A stretch of DNA of 37,366 nt from contig PMML01000113.1 of the NCBI GenBank assembly GCA_003162695.1, positions 1-37,366 on the forward strand, given 5' to 3'. Made by a program: the position numbers and the translations under genes. How positions within the stretch are numbered: the stretch's first letter is position 1; every line of letters starts with the position of its first letter. Of the stretch, positions 25,892 to 34,783 are shown one piece after another. The notes beneath the pieces were generated by a model that did not search any database, was not told where the DNA came from, and worked only from the letters and a program-made list of their open reading frames with translations. This stretch comes from Ignavibacteriota bacterium (GTDB lineage: Bacteria; Bacteroidota; Ignavibacteria; UBA10030).

Positions 25892-26505
25892 TCGTAAAGA
25901 TCTGCGGCATTACGAATCTGGACGATGCGAACATGGCCGCCGATTTGGGCGCGGATGCACTCGGATTTATTTTTGTGCCGTCCAGCCCGCGTTATATTCC
26001 GCCGGAGAAAGCCGCAGCCATTACTGCGCATCTGCCTGAATCTCTGGTCAGGGTTGGAGTTTTTGTCAATGCGGGCCGGCGGGAAATTCTTGAGACGGTC
26101 GAAAAAGCAGGCGTAAACTGTCTGCAGCTGCATGGCGACGAATCACCGGATGATGTAAAAGATTTTGCACTGCCCGTGTGGAAAGCATTTCGGATCTCGG
26201 ACCGGTTTGATCCGCAGGCGCTTGATGCATATTCTGCGGAAGCATATCTGCTCGATACGTTCAGTCCGGATTCATACGGGGGAACGGGCAGAACGTTCGA
26301 CTGGAATATTGCTCGCCGGCTGAACACGGATCGGAAAATTATTTTAAGCGGCGGATTGAATCCGGAAAATATCGCCCGTGCTGTCGAACATATCCGTCCG
26401 TACGGAGTGGATGTCAACAGCGGCGTCGAGCAGCAGCCCGGGAAAAAAAATGCGGAACTGCTCCGGAGATTGTTTGTCAATATCAGAAATGTGCAAACTG
26501 CATAA
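25888..26505 (+). CDS. trpF: Phosphoribosylanthranilate isomerase
   Basis: It performs the Amadori rearrangement of phosphoribosylanthranilate. This 205-residue TIM barrel has the catalytic Cys in VKICGITN (residue 5) and the catalytic Asp in LLDTFSPDSYGGTGRTFDW. ILSGGLNPENI and GVDVNSGVE form the phosphate site. It overlaps trpC by 4 nt. A 148-nt gap follows before trpB, the second-longest break in the operon after the leader region. Confidence 0.95.
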   Translation: MIVKICGITNLDDANMAADLGADALGFIFVPSSPRYIPPEKAAAITAHLPESLVRVGVFVNAGRREILETVEKAGVNCLQLHGDESPDDVKDFALPVWKAFRISDRFDPQALDAYSAEAYLLDTFSPDSYGGTGRTFDWNIARRLNTDRKIILSGGLNPENIARAVEHIRPYGVDVNSGVEQQPGKKNAELLRRLFVNIRNVQTA

Positions 26506-26653
26506 AAGCTGTTTGATAAAATTATCCGACCCGGCCGGCGGATGAATATCCGGTCGAAACAGTTCTTTGACCGGCCGTGCGAGTCCGGGTATCGATCATT
26601 CAAAGGCCTACTGGATCTTCATGCGATGTTAAATTATTTATGATATCCTGTTT
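26506..26653 (+). promoter_or_regulatory. trpF-trpB gap with a possible internal promoter and hairpin
   Basis: This 148-nt gap contains a stem CCGGTC with GACCGG, 13 nt apart. A weak promoter-like pair, TTGACC then TATCGA with 17-nt spacing, lies within it; the -35 overlaps the right arm of the hairpin. The -10 matches only 4 of 6, so this is tentative. It could allow separate expression of trpBA. Confidence 0.3.
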
Positions 26654-27859
26654 ATGATGAAAAAAAGAAAAAAATATTCATATCCCGATAAACGCGGGTA
26701 TTTTGGGGAATTCGGCGGAAGGTACGTTCCGGAGACCCTCATGAATGCGCTTTTTGAACTGGAAGCGCTGTATGCAAGGGCAAAGCGCGATCCGAAATTC
26801 CATGCGGAATATATTTCGATTCTCCGTGAATATGCCGGCAGGCCGACGCCGTTGACGTACGCCGGAAGATTGACGAATCATTATGGAAAGGCGAGGATAT
26901 ATCTAAAGCGGGAAGACCTGTGTCACACCGGAGCGCATAAGATAAATAATGTCGTGGGACAGATGCTGCTGGCAAAAAGATCGGGGAAAACTCGCATTAT
27001 TGCGGAAACCGGGGCGGGTCAGCATGGAGTGGCAACCGCAACGGTAGCTGCAAAATTCGGATACCGGTGCATCGTGTATATGGGGCAAGAGGATGTGCAG
27101 CGTCAAAGCTTGAATGTGCATCGTATGAAAATGCTGGGGGCGGAAGTCCGGACCGTAACGACCGGCAGCCGTACATTGAAAGATGCGACAAGTGAAGCAA
27201 TCCGCGATTGGGTGACGAATGTCCCGGATACATTTTATGTGATCGGTTCTGTCGTCGGTCCGCATCCGTATCCGATGATGGTCCGGGATTTTCAATCGAT
27301 CATCGGCAAAGAAACAAAAAAACAATTCGACGGAATTCCTTCCTATCTTGTCGCGTGTGTCGGCGGCGGAAGCAATGCGATGGGAATGTTTTACCCGTTC
27401 ATCAAGGATTCTGTTCGCATGATCGGTGTGGAAGCGGCAGGAGAGGGATTGGAGAGCGATCGTCATGCTGCAACGCTCTCAAAAGGCAGACCCGGAGTGC
27501 TGCACGGAACGTTCAGCTATTTACTGCAGGATATGAACGGGCAGGTTTCTCTGGCGCATTCCATTTCAGCGGGACTCGATTATCCCGGCGTCGGTCCCGA
27601 ACATAGTTTTTTGAAAACATCAAAGAGAGTCTTGTATGCTGCCGTTTCCGACATACAGGCTCTTCGGGCGGCTGAATTATTGTCGCAGACCGAAGGTATC
27701 ATACCTGCGCTTGAATCGGCGCATGCGGTTGCATATTTAGAAACGCTGATGCCTAAAACGCGAAAGAACGATTCCGTGATTATTTGCTTATCCGGACGCG
27801 GAGACAAAGACATGCAAACGTATATGAAAAATATTTCCAAAGAAGGAACGCGCCCGTGA
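26654..27859 (+). CDS. trpB: Tryptophan synthase beta chain, canonical (TrpB1)
   Basis: This is the PLP subunit that joins indole, channelled from TrpA, to serine. The 401-residue product has [14 protein letters not shown] at the N-terminus, PLP Lys96 in HTGAHKINN, catalytic Glu118 in AETGAGQHG and phosphate loop [10 protein letters not shown]. Length and motifs are those of the TrpA-dependent form, unlike the first trpB in this operon. It overlaps trpA by 4 nt, as expected for obligate partners. No clear ribosome site precedes the ATGATG. Confidence 0.95.
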   Translation: MMKKRKKYSYPDKRGYFGEFGGRYVPETLMNALFELEALYARAKRDPKFHAEYISILREYAGRPTPLTYAGRLTNHYGKARIYLKREDLCHTGAHKINNVVGQMLLAKRSGKTRIIAETGAGQHGVATATVAAKFGYRCIVYMGQEDVQRQSLNVHRMKMLGAEVRTVTTGSRTLKDATSEAIRDWVTNVPDTFYVIGSVVGPHPYPMMVRDFQSIIGKETKKQFDGIPSYLVACVGGGSNAMGMFYPFIKDSVRMIGVEAAGEGLESDRHAATLSKGRPGVLHGTFSYLLQDMNGQVSLAHSISAGLDYPGVGPEHSFLKTSKRVLYAAVSDIQALRAAELLSQTEGIIPALESAHAVAYLETLMPKTRKNDSVIICLSGRGDKDMQTYMKNISKEGTRP

Positions 27860-28638
27860 ATAGAATAGACGCTGTTCTTCGAACATTAAAGGAAAAAAGG
27901 GAAAAGGCTTTGACATTGTTTGTCACTGCAGGATTTCCTGAACTTGAGTCCACCGTACCCCTGGTTCTCGAACTTGTTCGGGCAGGCGCGGATATTATTG
28001 AAATTGGAATGCCATTCTCAGATCCTTTGGCCGACGGTCCCGTTATTCAGGAAAGTTCTCATCGGGCTCTTCGCAACGGCATCACGCTTAAAAAGATTCT
28101 TTCGCAAGTGATTGAAATCCGCCGTTCCACGGAGGTTCCCCTTGTGCTGATGGGCTATCTTACACCGATTCTTTCGTACGGCGCTCAGCAGTTCTTTTCC
28201 GATGCTGCGCGTGCCGGAGTCGATGGAATGATACTGCCGGAAGCGCCTCTTGAGGAATCGGAGCATTACACCGATCTGGCGGCCGGCAACGGTATGTGCT
28301 TTATCCAGATGGTCAGTCCTGCAACGCCGGCCGCACGAATGAAAATAATCGACAGGCATGCAAACGGTTTTGTTTACTGTGTATCCCATACCGGTGTTAC
28401 CGGAAACTCTCAAAGCAAAACAAAGATCGATTATCTCCGGCAGGTCGCGAAAAATATCAAGAGAAAACCTATTTTGATCGGATTTGGAATTAGCTCGTTC
28501 CGTGATGTAAGCGGTATAAAAAAATATGCCGCAGGCGTGATTATCGGCAGCGCGCTGCTTACCAAGCTTGCCGGGGGTGAAGGGAAGATTTCCATTAAAA
28601 GGTGGATTTCAGATATCAAAGAAGAATGCCGGAAGTAA
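27856..28638 (+). CDS. trpA: Tryptophan synthase alpha chain
   Basis: It cleaves indole-3-glycerol phosphate to indole and glyceraldehyde 3-phosphate, and indole tunnels to TrpB. The 260-residue TIM barrel has catalytic Glu and Asp in [26 protein letters not shown] and GFGISSF form the phosphate-binding end. The ORF-track start at 27784 runs through the end of trpB in another frame. The GTG at 27856 overlaps the trpB stop (GTGA) and opens with [13 protein letters not shown], the expected first helix. It is the last gene of the operon; a terminator follows. Confidence 0.95.
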   Translation: MNRIDAVLRTLKEKREKALTLFVTAGFPELESTVPLVLELVRAGADIIEIGMPFSDPLADGPVIQESSHRALRNGITLKKILSQVIEIRRSTEVPLVLMGYLTPILSYGAQQFFSDAARAGVDGMILPEAPLEESEHYTDLAAGNGMCFIQMVSPATPAARMKIIDRHANGFVYCVSHTGVTGNSQSKTKIDYLRQVAKNIKRKPILIGFGISSFRDVSGIKKYAAGVIIGSALLTKLAGGEGKISIKRWISDIKEECRK

Positions 28639-28707
28639 ATCGCCGGCCGCTGTCTGAAGAGAGGCGATGTTTATTCGGCGATCAAGAACACAGACAGGAC
28701 GTTAATG

Positions 28708-28740
28708 CCCCGGTTTTCAAAAGATCCGGGTTATTTTTTT
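28708..28740 (+). terminator. Terminator of the trp operon
   Basis: CCCGG-TTT pairs with AAA and CCGGG (3-nt bulge) and is followed by TTATTTTTTTG. It lies about 70 nt after trpA. Its T-tract overlaps the 3' end of the opposite-strand acyl-CoA synthetase gene. Confidence 0.7.
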
Positions 28741-30434
28741 GTTTTTGTATACAGGTATCGTTTAACTTTTTGTGTGGGTGTCTTTTCGAAAGGTTCCCGC
28801 TGTTCGTAAATATTTGACAGACGGGAGAAGGAAGAGAGCTGTTCGTTGACCTGTTTTAAAATGCCGTCCAAAATTTGCTTGATGCGGCCGGCTGCTTGTT
28901 TTCCCGATAAACCCAGAGCGCTGAACTCCGCATCTAATTTTTCATAATCAAGATAGACACGGGCAAAAAGCTGTCCTTCCTCATTATACACAAGAGATTC
29001 CAGCACTTGATCCGAACGGTCAATGATCGATTCGATGGCCTCCGGGTAAATATTCTCTCCGTTCGATCCGAGTATGACATTCTTCATGCGGCCTTTGATG
29101 TAGAGACAGTTGTCTTTGTCGAAGCTGCCGAGATCTCCGGTGCGGAACCATCCGTCCGGCGAAAGAACTTCCGCCGTTCGTTCCTTATCGTGGTAATATC
29201 CTTTCATAATGCTGGGGCCGCGAACTATGATTTCGCCGATACCCGTTTTCGGATCCGGATTGTCGATCCTCACTTCCAGGCCGGGAACAACAGTGCCTGT
29301 CGAGCGGAACCGTGTCGTACTGGCGTTGCACCCGGCGATCAGCGGCGACGTCTCCGTTAATCCGTACCCGATAGCGTACGGAAATTCCGCTTCGATAAGA
29401 AACCGTTCGACCTCCGGAGAAAGCGCCGATCCGCCTACGCCGAAAAACCGCATACATCCGCCGAATGTATGCATAAGATTCTTGCCGGCGATTTTATTGA
29501 TGCGCTTCCGGACAGCGGGGAAAGTATAGACCAGCCTGATAACGTGGTTTTTTCGGATCTCCGGAAGGATGCGCGTTTTATAGATCTTTTCTATAATAAG
29601 CGGAACCGTCAGCATCGCTGTCGGTTTTACTTTTTCCAATGCCGGAAGAAGGATAGCCGGTGTCGGCGGCTTCTTGACATAATAAACCGAGGCGCCGCAG
29701 AGGAGGGGAAGCACAAGGCCGAGCGTACATTCATAGACGTGTGCAAGAGGAAGGATCGACAGCATGCGGTCATCTTCCTTGATGCCGGGAATACGGGAAC
29801 TCCAGATTGCATTCCAGACGATGTTCTTGTGGGTCAACATGACCCCTTTCGAATGACCGGTGGTGCCCGATGTATAAATGATAGCCGCTGTGTCGTGTTC
29901 CTGAACTTTGTCCTGGATGCGTCCAGTCAATCCGAGAACAAGATTCCTGATTTTTTGAAGTTCCTTGCCGCCTTCGGCAAGAAGCTGGCGGAGCGTCGCT
30001 TTCGAAGTATCAGGATTGATAATGGAAAAATTATTAAGCAGAATGACGCAGTTGAACTCCGCAAGATTGAGTTCTTCGACTTTTTGATAAAATCGTTCGG
30101 AAATGAAAATGACCTTTGTTCCCGAATGCCGCAGGATGTGATGGATGTCTGAAAAATGAAAATCGGGAAGAATGGGAACGACAATGGCGCCCATCGAGGT
30201 TATTGCAAAATATGCTATTCCCCAATAAGGGCTGTTTTCACCGATAATTGCGACGCGGTCGCCGTGCACGACTCCCTGGTTCCGCAGGAATTGGGAAAGA
30301 TGATCTACCTGACTCCGGAATTCCGCATACGTAATCGGCGGCTCGTCGGTAAATGAAACGGCTGTCTTCTGCGAGTATTCCCGTGTGCATTGGTCTAATA
30401 CACTAGTCAGTGTTTCTTCTTTAAGTTTAATCAT
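28731..30434 (-). CDS. AMP-dependent acyl-CoA synthetase (long-chain fatty acid-CoA ligase type)
   Basis: It activates a fatty acid with ATP and CoA through an acyl-adenylate. In the 567-residue protein the P-loop-like motif is IIYTSGTTGHSKGVMLTHKN near 185-204. GYGLTETSPLIAGCN is the adenine/acid motif, and DGWFRTGDLGSFD is the ATP-ribose motif. The C-terminal lid begins KGRMKNVILGSNGENIYPE. The C-terminal tail (EQREPFEKTPTQKVKRYLY) keeps the lysine of the adenylation step. It resembles FadD15-like proteins; chain length is uncertain. A palindrome lies 5 nt upstream of the ATG. A second, longer homologue lies at 32766-34673. Confidence 0.9.
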   Translation of the reverse strand: MIKLKEETLTSVLDQCTREYSQKTAVSFTDEPPITYAEFRSQVDHLSQFLRNQGVVHGDRVAIIGENSPYWGIAYFAITSMGAIVVPILPDFHFSDIHHILRHSGTKVIFISERFYQKVEELNLAEFNCVILLNNFSIINPDTSKATLRQLLAEGGKELQKIRNLVLGLTGRIQDKVQEHDTAAIIYTSGTTGHSKGVMLTHKNIVWNAIWSSRIPGIKEDDRMLSILPLAHVYECTLGLVLPLLCGASVYYVKKPPTPAILLPALEKVKPTAMLTVPLIIEKIYKTRILPEIRKNHVIRLVYTFPAVRKRINKIAGKNLMHTFGGCMRFFGVGGSALSPEVERFLIEAEFPYAIGYGLTETSPLIAGCNASTTRFRSTGTVVPGLEVRIDNPDPKTGIGEIIVRGPSIMKGYYHDKERTAEVLSPDGWFRTGDLGSFDKDNCLYIKGRMKNVILGSNGENIYPEAIESIIDRSDQVLESLVYNEEGQLFARVYLDYEKLDAEFSALGLSGKQAAGRIKQILDGILKQVNEQLSSFSRLSNIYEQREPFEKTPTQKVKRYLYTKTKK

Positions 30435-30439
30435 ATTCT

Positions 30440-30457
30440 TTACATTTTTAAATGTAA
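30440..30457. promoter_or_regulatory. 18-bp palindrome at the acyl-CoA synthetase start (operator candidate)
   Basis: TTACATTT-TT-AAATGTAA has perfect 8-bp arms and 2-nt spacing. It lies 5 nt upstream of the ATG at 30434 and about 40 nt before the -35 of the divergent gene. The size and symmetry suit a dimeric repressor site; as RNA it could also fold over the ribosome site. Confidence 0.5.
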
Positions 30458-30495
30458 GAGAATATAAAGTAAGAAGAAAAACCGAGATATGGAAC

Positions 30496-30524
30496 TTGCA
30501 AGGAAAATAAAATTTTGCTACAAT
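30496..30524 (+). promoter_or_regulatory. Candidate promoter of the exported-protein gene
   Basis: TTGCAA is separated by 17 nt from TACAAT. Transcription would begin near 30531, inside the long ORF of the track, which supports the downstream start at 30576. Confidence 0.55.
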
Positions 30525-30575
30525 GCGGACGCACTTAAAGAAGTATCATCTCTTGATAAAGAGAAGGGAATAGTA

Positions 30576-31421
30576 ATGATCCATTGGACAATCCGATGCC
30601 TCCTTCTGCTCGCCGCAGGTGTCTCTTGCGGATTCGCAGGACAGGATATCAAGTATCATCTTGAACCCGGTCACAGCTCTATCTATTCCGTTGAAATGAA
30701 AAGTACGGCCGAGGGTCAGGGAATGGGACAGGATTTTTCCCTGTCGTCGAAATTTTCTATCGATTGCTCGCTTACAGTCGCAGAAAAAAGCGATTCTGCA
30801 TTCACCCTTCTTATTCTCTTCCGCACTTTCAAGGGCATATTGAACTTCCCCTTGATGGGATTTTATGATAGTTCGTTCTCGATGAACGAATGGATCGATA
30901 AGCGGATCAGACTGGTTATAACTCCTCACGGTAAAATTCTCGAAGCACAAGCACTTGATGATATACCTCCATCGAATATCGGAACGATGCTGCGCATCGG
31001 CCCCGCTGAAATCGCTCAACGGCTCATCCTGGAACTTCCGCCGCAGGAAATCGATACGAATGTTTCATGGAAAAAAACGACTCCGGAGACGATGAATCAA
31101 GGGGGAGTTAATATTGTTACAAAACCGAACATCGAATACAAGCTTGGACCGAATGAAGTTGACGGCCGTTTGGTATGCCGGAAAATCGTATTCCGCGGCA
31201 CTTCAGTTATCGAGGGTTCCGGAATTACGCAGGGGATAGGTGTAAGCGTCGACGGGACGATGAAGACAGACGGCGCTGCACTGTTCGCTGAAGAAAACGG
31301 TTTGCCTGTCTCCGTCCGGCAAACGCAGGAAACAGACATGACGCAAACCTTGAGCGGAGCACAAACAGGAGCGGTGATCATCATGTCAAAAAATACGATG
31401 ACGATGCATCTGCAGAAATAA
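30576..31421 (+). CDS. Exported protein of unknown function
   Basis: The 281-residue product begins MIHWTIRCLLLLAAGVSCGFAG, a clear signal peptide with a likely cleavage after GFAG. The cysteines do not fit a clean lipobox. The rest is a soluble, mostly beta-strand protein with no membrane helices: YHLEPGHSSIYSVEM near the start, alternating hydrophobic strands, and ending NTMTMHLQK. The layout (a YxLxxGxxxxY start and repeated strand pairs) recalls DUF6263-like periplasmic proteins, but I am not sure. The ORF-track start at 30489 precedes the predicted promoter. The ATG at 30576 has AAGGGA upstream and starts the signal peptide. Function is unknown. Confidence 0.78.
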   Translation: MIHWTIRCLLLLAAGVSCGFAGQDIKYHLEPGHSSIYSVEMKSTAEGQGMGQDFSLSSKFSIDCSLTVAEKSDSAFTLLILFRTFKGILNFPLMGFYDSSFSMNEWIDKRIRLVITPHGKILEAQALDDIPPSNIGTMLRIGPAEIAQRLILELPPQEIDTNVSWKKTTPETMNQGGVNIVTKPNIEYKLGPNEVDGRLVCRKIVFRGTSVIEGSGITQGIGVSVDGTMKTDGAALFAEENGLPVSVRQTQETDMTQTLSGAQTGAVIIMSKNTMTMHLQK

Positions 31422-31560
31422 TGATACCGAAGGAAAAATACAGCATAGATCCTGATTGGAAGAAGGAAGACAGTGATTCATTTCGATCGAAGCCGTGAGA
31501 TAAAGCGCGAAACTTGAAATTATTTACCTCATGCATATCGTACGGAAGGAGTAAAGAGCC

Positions 31561-32598
31561 ATGACTCATACCAAATCCGATGAATGCTTAAATTTTGTTT
31601 CCGAGATATTGAATTTGCTGAAATCAACGAATCAACATGAAAAAGTTCTTTCTTTGATTGTTGATCGCGTTGTCCGGATGTACCACTGTCAGACATGCGC
31701 CATTATTCTTGTGGATCCGGTAACGGAGTATTTACAGGTTGCCATCAGTCATGGGCTGTCAGCAACGTTTGAAAATGCTTTCCGGCGGAAATTGACGACG
31801 GATGTTATCGGAAAACTTTTATGGACCGGTCATCCGGTCGTGATCGGACAGAGCGAGCGTCAGCCGGAGCTGGCAGCCGGACTGCAGCTGGAAGTTCCGT
31901 TCGGTTCGTGCCTGTGTGTTCAGATTTCAGCCGATCATCGAACCCTGGGATATCTCCAGGCCGAGACGAAAGAGAGCGGAATTTTTTCAGAAGATGATAT
32001 TCGCCCATTGCAGGCGTTTGCAGATTTTGCCGGTGTTGCTGTTCATAAAGCCCGGCTGTATGAAGAAAATTTGCGTCTTGATACGGTCGATCACGACACG
32101 GGTCTGGATAAATATTCGGCGTTTCTGGAAAAGCTCGGAATCAGTCTTTCACGGGCACAGGAAACGAGAGAAAATGTCGCATTAATATTGATGGATGTGG
32201 ATAATTTCAAGCACATTGCACTTACATACGGCCATGATTCTTCCAAGAAACTGCTTATGGAGTTCGCTTCGATTGTCCGGTCTCGCTTGAGGGTTATCGA
32301 TGCTGCAGGAAGGTACGGATATGACGAGATCGCCATTCTGCGGGAGAAAACTTCGAACGATGATGCGCTGGAATTTGCGGAAAAAATACGCAAAGACATA
32401 GAAGGAGCATCGCTCACGGGAAATAAAATTCAGACTTCCGTCAGTATCGGACTTGCCCTGTTTCCGGAACATGCCCGAACGGAGAAGGATTTATTATTAA
32501 ACGCGAAAGAAGCGCTCTATGAAGCCCAGCGTGCCGGAAGAAACAGGATTGTAACAGCTTCTCAATACTCCTCAGGTTCTTATGGAGCGGAAATTTGA
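31561..32598 (+). CDS. GAF domain plus degenerate GGDEF domain protein
   Basis: In this 345-residue cytosolic protein a GAF domain (about 15-165) is followed by a GGDEF-fold domain (about 175-335). The signature is YGYDEIAIL (residues 252-260) instead of GGDEF. The substrate-binding N-D of FKxxNDxxGH is replaced (FKHIALTYGH), and the metal-site region is altered (MDVDNF kept). Diguanylate cyclase activity is therefore doubtful. The inhibitory-site motif RxxD is kept as RVID (244-247), five residues before the signature. The protein may bind c-di-GMP or act only through its GAF domain. GGAG lies about 11 nt before the ATG. It is alone between an exported protein and an acyl-CoA synthetase. Confidence 0.85.
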   Translation: MTHTKSDECLNFVSEILNLLKSTNQHEKVLSLIVDRVVRMYHCQTCAIILVDPVTEYLQVAISHGLSATFENAFRRKLTTDVIGKLLWTGHPVVIGQSERQPELAAGLQLEVPFGSCLCVQISADHRTLGYLQAETKESGIFSEDDIRPLQAFADFAGVAVHKARLYEENLRLDTVDHDTGLDKYSAFLEKLGISLSRAQETRENVALILMDVDNFKHIALTYGHDSSKKLLMEFASIVRSRLRVIDAAGRYGYDEIAILREKTSNDDALEFAEKIRKDIEGASLTGNKIQTSVSIGLALFPEHARTEKDLLLNAKEALYEAQRAGRNRIVTASQYSSGSYGAEI

Positions 32599-32765
32599 AC
32601 AAAAAATAATTCATAGTGCCGCTTCAATTAAGTAATATTGTATTTTGCCGTGCAGAAGTGCATTATTTCCGCCGCACATATGACGTACTCTGGCAGGCGG
32701 GCATCATGGAATACAATATCATTTTTTATGACCGGCAATAGTATGTACTAAATCAAAGAGAAAAA

Positions 32766-34673
32766 ATGCAGAGAACGATTCCACAATTATTTGAAACCAG
32801 CGCCGCACATTATACTTCAAATGTCATGATGTGGGAAAAAAAGGGAGAACGGTACCAGGGAACGACATACCGGGAAGGAAAGAGGCTTGCCCGAAATTTC
32901 GCTGCAGGTCTCATGAGCGCCGGGATTGAACGCGGGGACCGCATTGGGCTCATCGCTGAAGGAAGCAACGATTGGGTTGTTTCGGAATTGGGAATCCTGT
33001 ATGCCGGCGCCGTCAATGTTCCGCTGTCCGTAAAGATCGACGAATTGTCCGAACTCAAGTTCCGCCTGGCACATTCCGGATGCCGCATGGTCATCGTATC
33101 AAAAACACAACTGGCAAAAATCCGTGAGATAAAAAACGACCTGCCCCAGCTCGAAAAAATTGTGGTTCTGGACCGTGATGCCGTGCTGCAAGTTGATGAA
33201 ATTCCGTTTGTATCGATTCAAGACAAAGGGGAACAATATCTGAAAGTATATGAAAAAGAATTTACTGACCGGTGGCAGTCGATACGGGAAAGCGACCCGG
33301 CAAATATTTGTTACACATCGGGCACAACGGCAGATCCGAAGGGGATTATTCTAACGCATCGGAACTATACTGCAAATACAGAGCAAGCATCCCGGCTTCT
33401 TATTATTCCGGAATACTATTGTTCGCTTCTTATCCTGCCCTGGGATCATTGCTTTGCCCATACTGCCGGAATTTACACACTCATGTCCAACGGCGCCAGT
33501 ATGGCTTCCGTGCAGGTCGGCAGGACGACAATGGAAACATTGAAAAATATTCCGATCAATATTAAAGAGTCGCGTCCTCATTTTTTATTGAGCGTTCCGG
33601 CGCTCGCAAAAAATTTCAGGAAGAATATTGAAAAGGGAATCCGGGAAAAAGGGGAAAAGATCGAAAAACTTTTTCATCATGCTCTCGAAGTAGCTTATCA
33701 ATGCAACGGCATCGGCTGGGACAAAGGGAAAAACGCATCGCTTGCAAAGAAGCTTGAGTACAAATTGTATGATATTCTTTTGTTTAAAAAAGTACGGGAG
33801 AATTTCGGCGGGCGACTGGAGTTTTTTATCGGCGGCGGGGCGCTGCTGGACATCGAATTACAGCGGTTTTTTTACGCTCTCGGCATTCCGATGTTTCAAG
33901 GATATGGATTAACGGAATCGGCGCCGGTTATTTCCGCTAACGTTCCGCAGCGGCACAAGCTCGGTTCCTCCGGGAGTATCGTGCCGAATTTGCAGGTCAA
34001 GATATGCGACGAAGAAGGCAACGCTCTCCCGGTGGGTCAAAAAGGGGAAATCGTCGTTAAAGGGGAAAATGTGATGGCCGGTTACTGGAAGAACGAACGG
34101 GCAACACAGGAAGCTATCCGGGATGGATGGCTCCAAACAGGCGATCTCGGATATTTGGATGAAGATAACTTCCTGTATGTGCTCGGACGTGAAAAAAGCC
34201 TGCTTATCAGTCACGATGGAGAAAAATACAGTCCGGAAGGAATTGAAGAAGCGCTTACCGAAAATTCACCGTTGATCGATCAGGTGATGCTCTATAATAA
34301 CCAGTCTTCTTATACCGTTGCATTAGTCGTTCCGAACAAAGATGCAATCAGGCGTTTTGTAGAGGGACTCGGTCTTTCCCTGCAAACAGATGAGGGGCAG
34401 GCTGCAGCCTTAAAACTGCTCGAAGCGGAAATATTGGAATACCGGCAGGATGGCAAATATGCGGGGGAATTTCCGGAACGATGGCTGCCGTCGGCAATTG
34501 CCGTGCTTGGAGAAGGTTTTACAGAGCAAAACCGGTTCCTCAACAGCACGCTTAAAATGGTTCGCGGAAAAATAACGGAATTCTATATTGACCGTATCGA
34601 GTATATGTTCACCGCAGAAGGCAAGGACGTGTGCAACCATCAGAATAAAATGATTATGAAACGATTAGGATAG
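32766..34673 (+). CDS. AMP-dependent acyl-CoA synthetase, long form
   Basis: In this 635-residue protein the phosphate-binding motif is ICYTSGTTADPKGIILTHRNY near 180-200. GYGLTESAPVISANVP comes later, and DGWLQTGDLGYLDEDNFLYVLGREKSLL contains the ATP-ribose Asp and the hinge to the C-terminal domain. The lysine region near the C-terminus reads NSTLKMVRGKITEFY. It belongs to the same superfamily as the gene at 28731-30434 but is only distantly similar. The extra length lies around residues 285-345 (KGIREKGEKIEKLFHHALE), as in FadD15/long-chain bubblegum-type ligases. It activates fatty acids for membrane lipid use or beta-oxidation. The ribosome site is weak (AAAGAG). Confidence 0.88.
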   Translation: MQRTIPQLFETSAAHYTSNVMMWEKKGERYQGTTYREGKRLARNFAAGLMSAGIERGDRIGLIAEGSNDWVVSELGILYAGAVNVPLSVKIDELSELKFRLAHSGCRMVIVSKTQLAKIREIKNDLPQLEKIVVLDRDAVLQVDEIPFVSIQDKGEQYLKVYEKEFTDRWQSIRESDPANICYTSGTTADPKGIILTHRNYTANTEQASRLLIIPEYYCSLLILPWDHCFAHTAGIYTLMSNGASMASVQVGRTTMETLKNIPINIKESRPHFLLSVPALAKNFRKNIEKGIREKGEKIEKLFHHALEVAYQCNGIGWDKGKNASLAKKLEYKLYDILLFKKVRENFGGRLEFFIGGGALLDIELQRFFYALGIPMFQGYGLTESAPVISANVPQRHKLGSSGSIVPNLQVKICDEEGNALPVGQKGEIVVKGENVMAGYWKNERATQEAIRDGWLQTGDLGYLDEDNFLYVLGREKSLLISHDGEKYSPEGIEEALTENSPLIDQVMLYNNQSSYTVALVVPNKDAIRRFVEGLGLSLQTDEGQAAALKLLEAEILEYRQDGKYAGEFPERWLPSAIAVLGEGFTEQNRFLNSTLKMVRGKITEFYIDRIEYMFTAEGKDVCNHQNKMIMKRLG

Positions 34674-34688
34674 AATTTTTAGGTCGCC

Positions 34689-34707
34689 GTCCTGCTGCGA
34701 GCAGGAC
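34689..34707. repeat. Perfect short hairpin after the acyl-CoA synthetase gene
   Basis: GTCCTGCT-GCG-AGCAGGAC gives an 8-bp stem and a 3-nt loop. No T-tract lies on either side, so it is not a typical terminator. It may be a dispersed palindromic (REP-like) element or an mRNA 3'-end stabiliser. A second stem, CGGATC with GATCCG, lies at about 34755-34774. Confidence 0.55.
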
Positions 34708-34783
34708 TCTACGGGAAAAACGGGACTCCGCCTGCGATTGCAATAGAAGGATTTCGGATCTCAGCAACGATCCGGACAGCTGA

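Noticed and set aside
29469-30152. 227-codon plus-strand ORF
   Set aside because: It is antisense to the acyl-CoA synthetase with intact motifs; a shadow frame.
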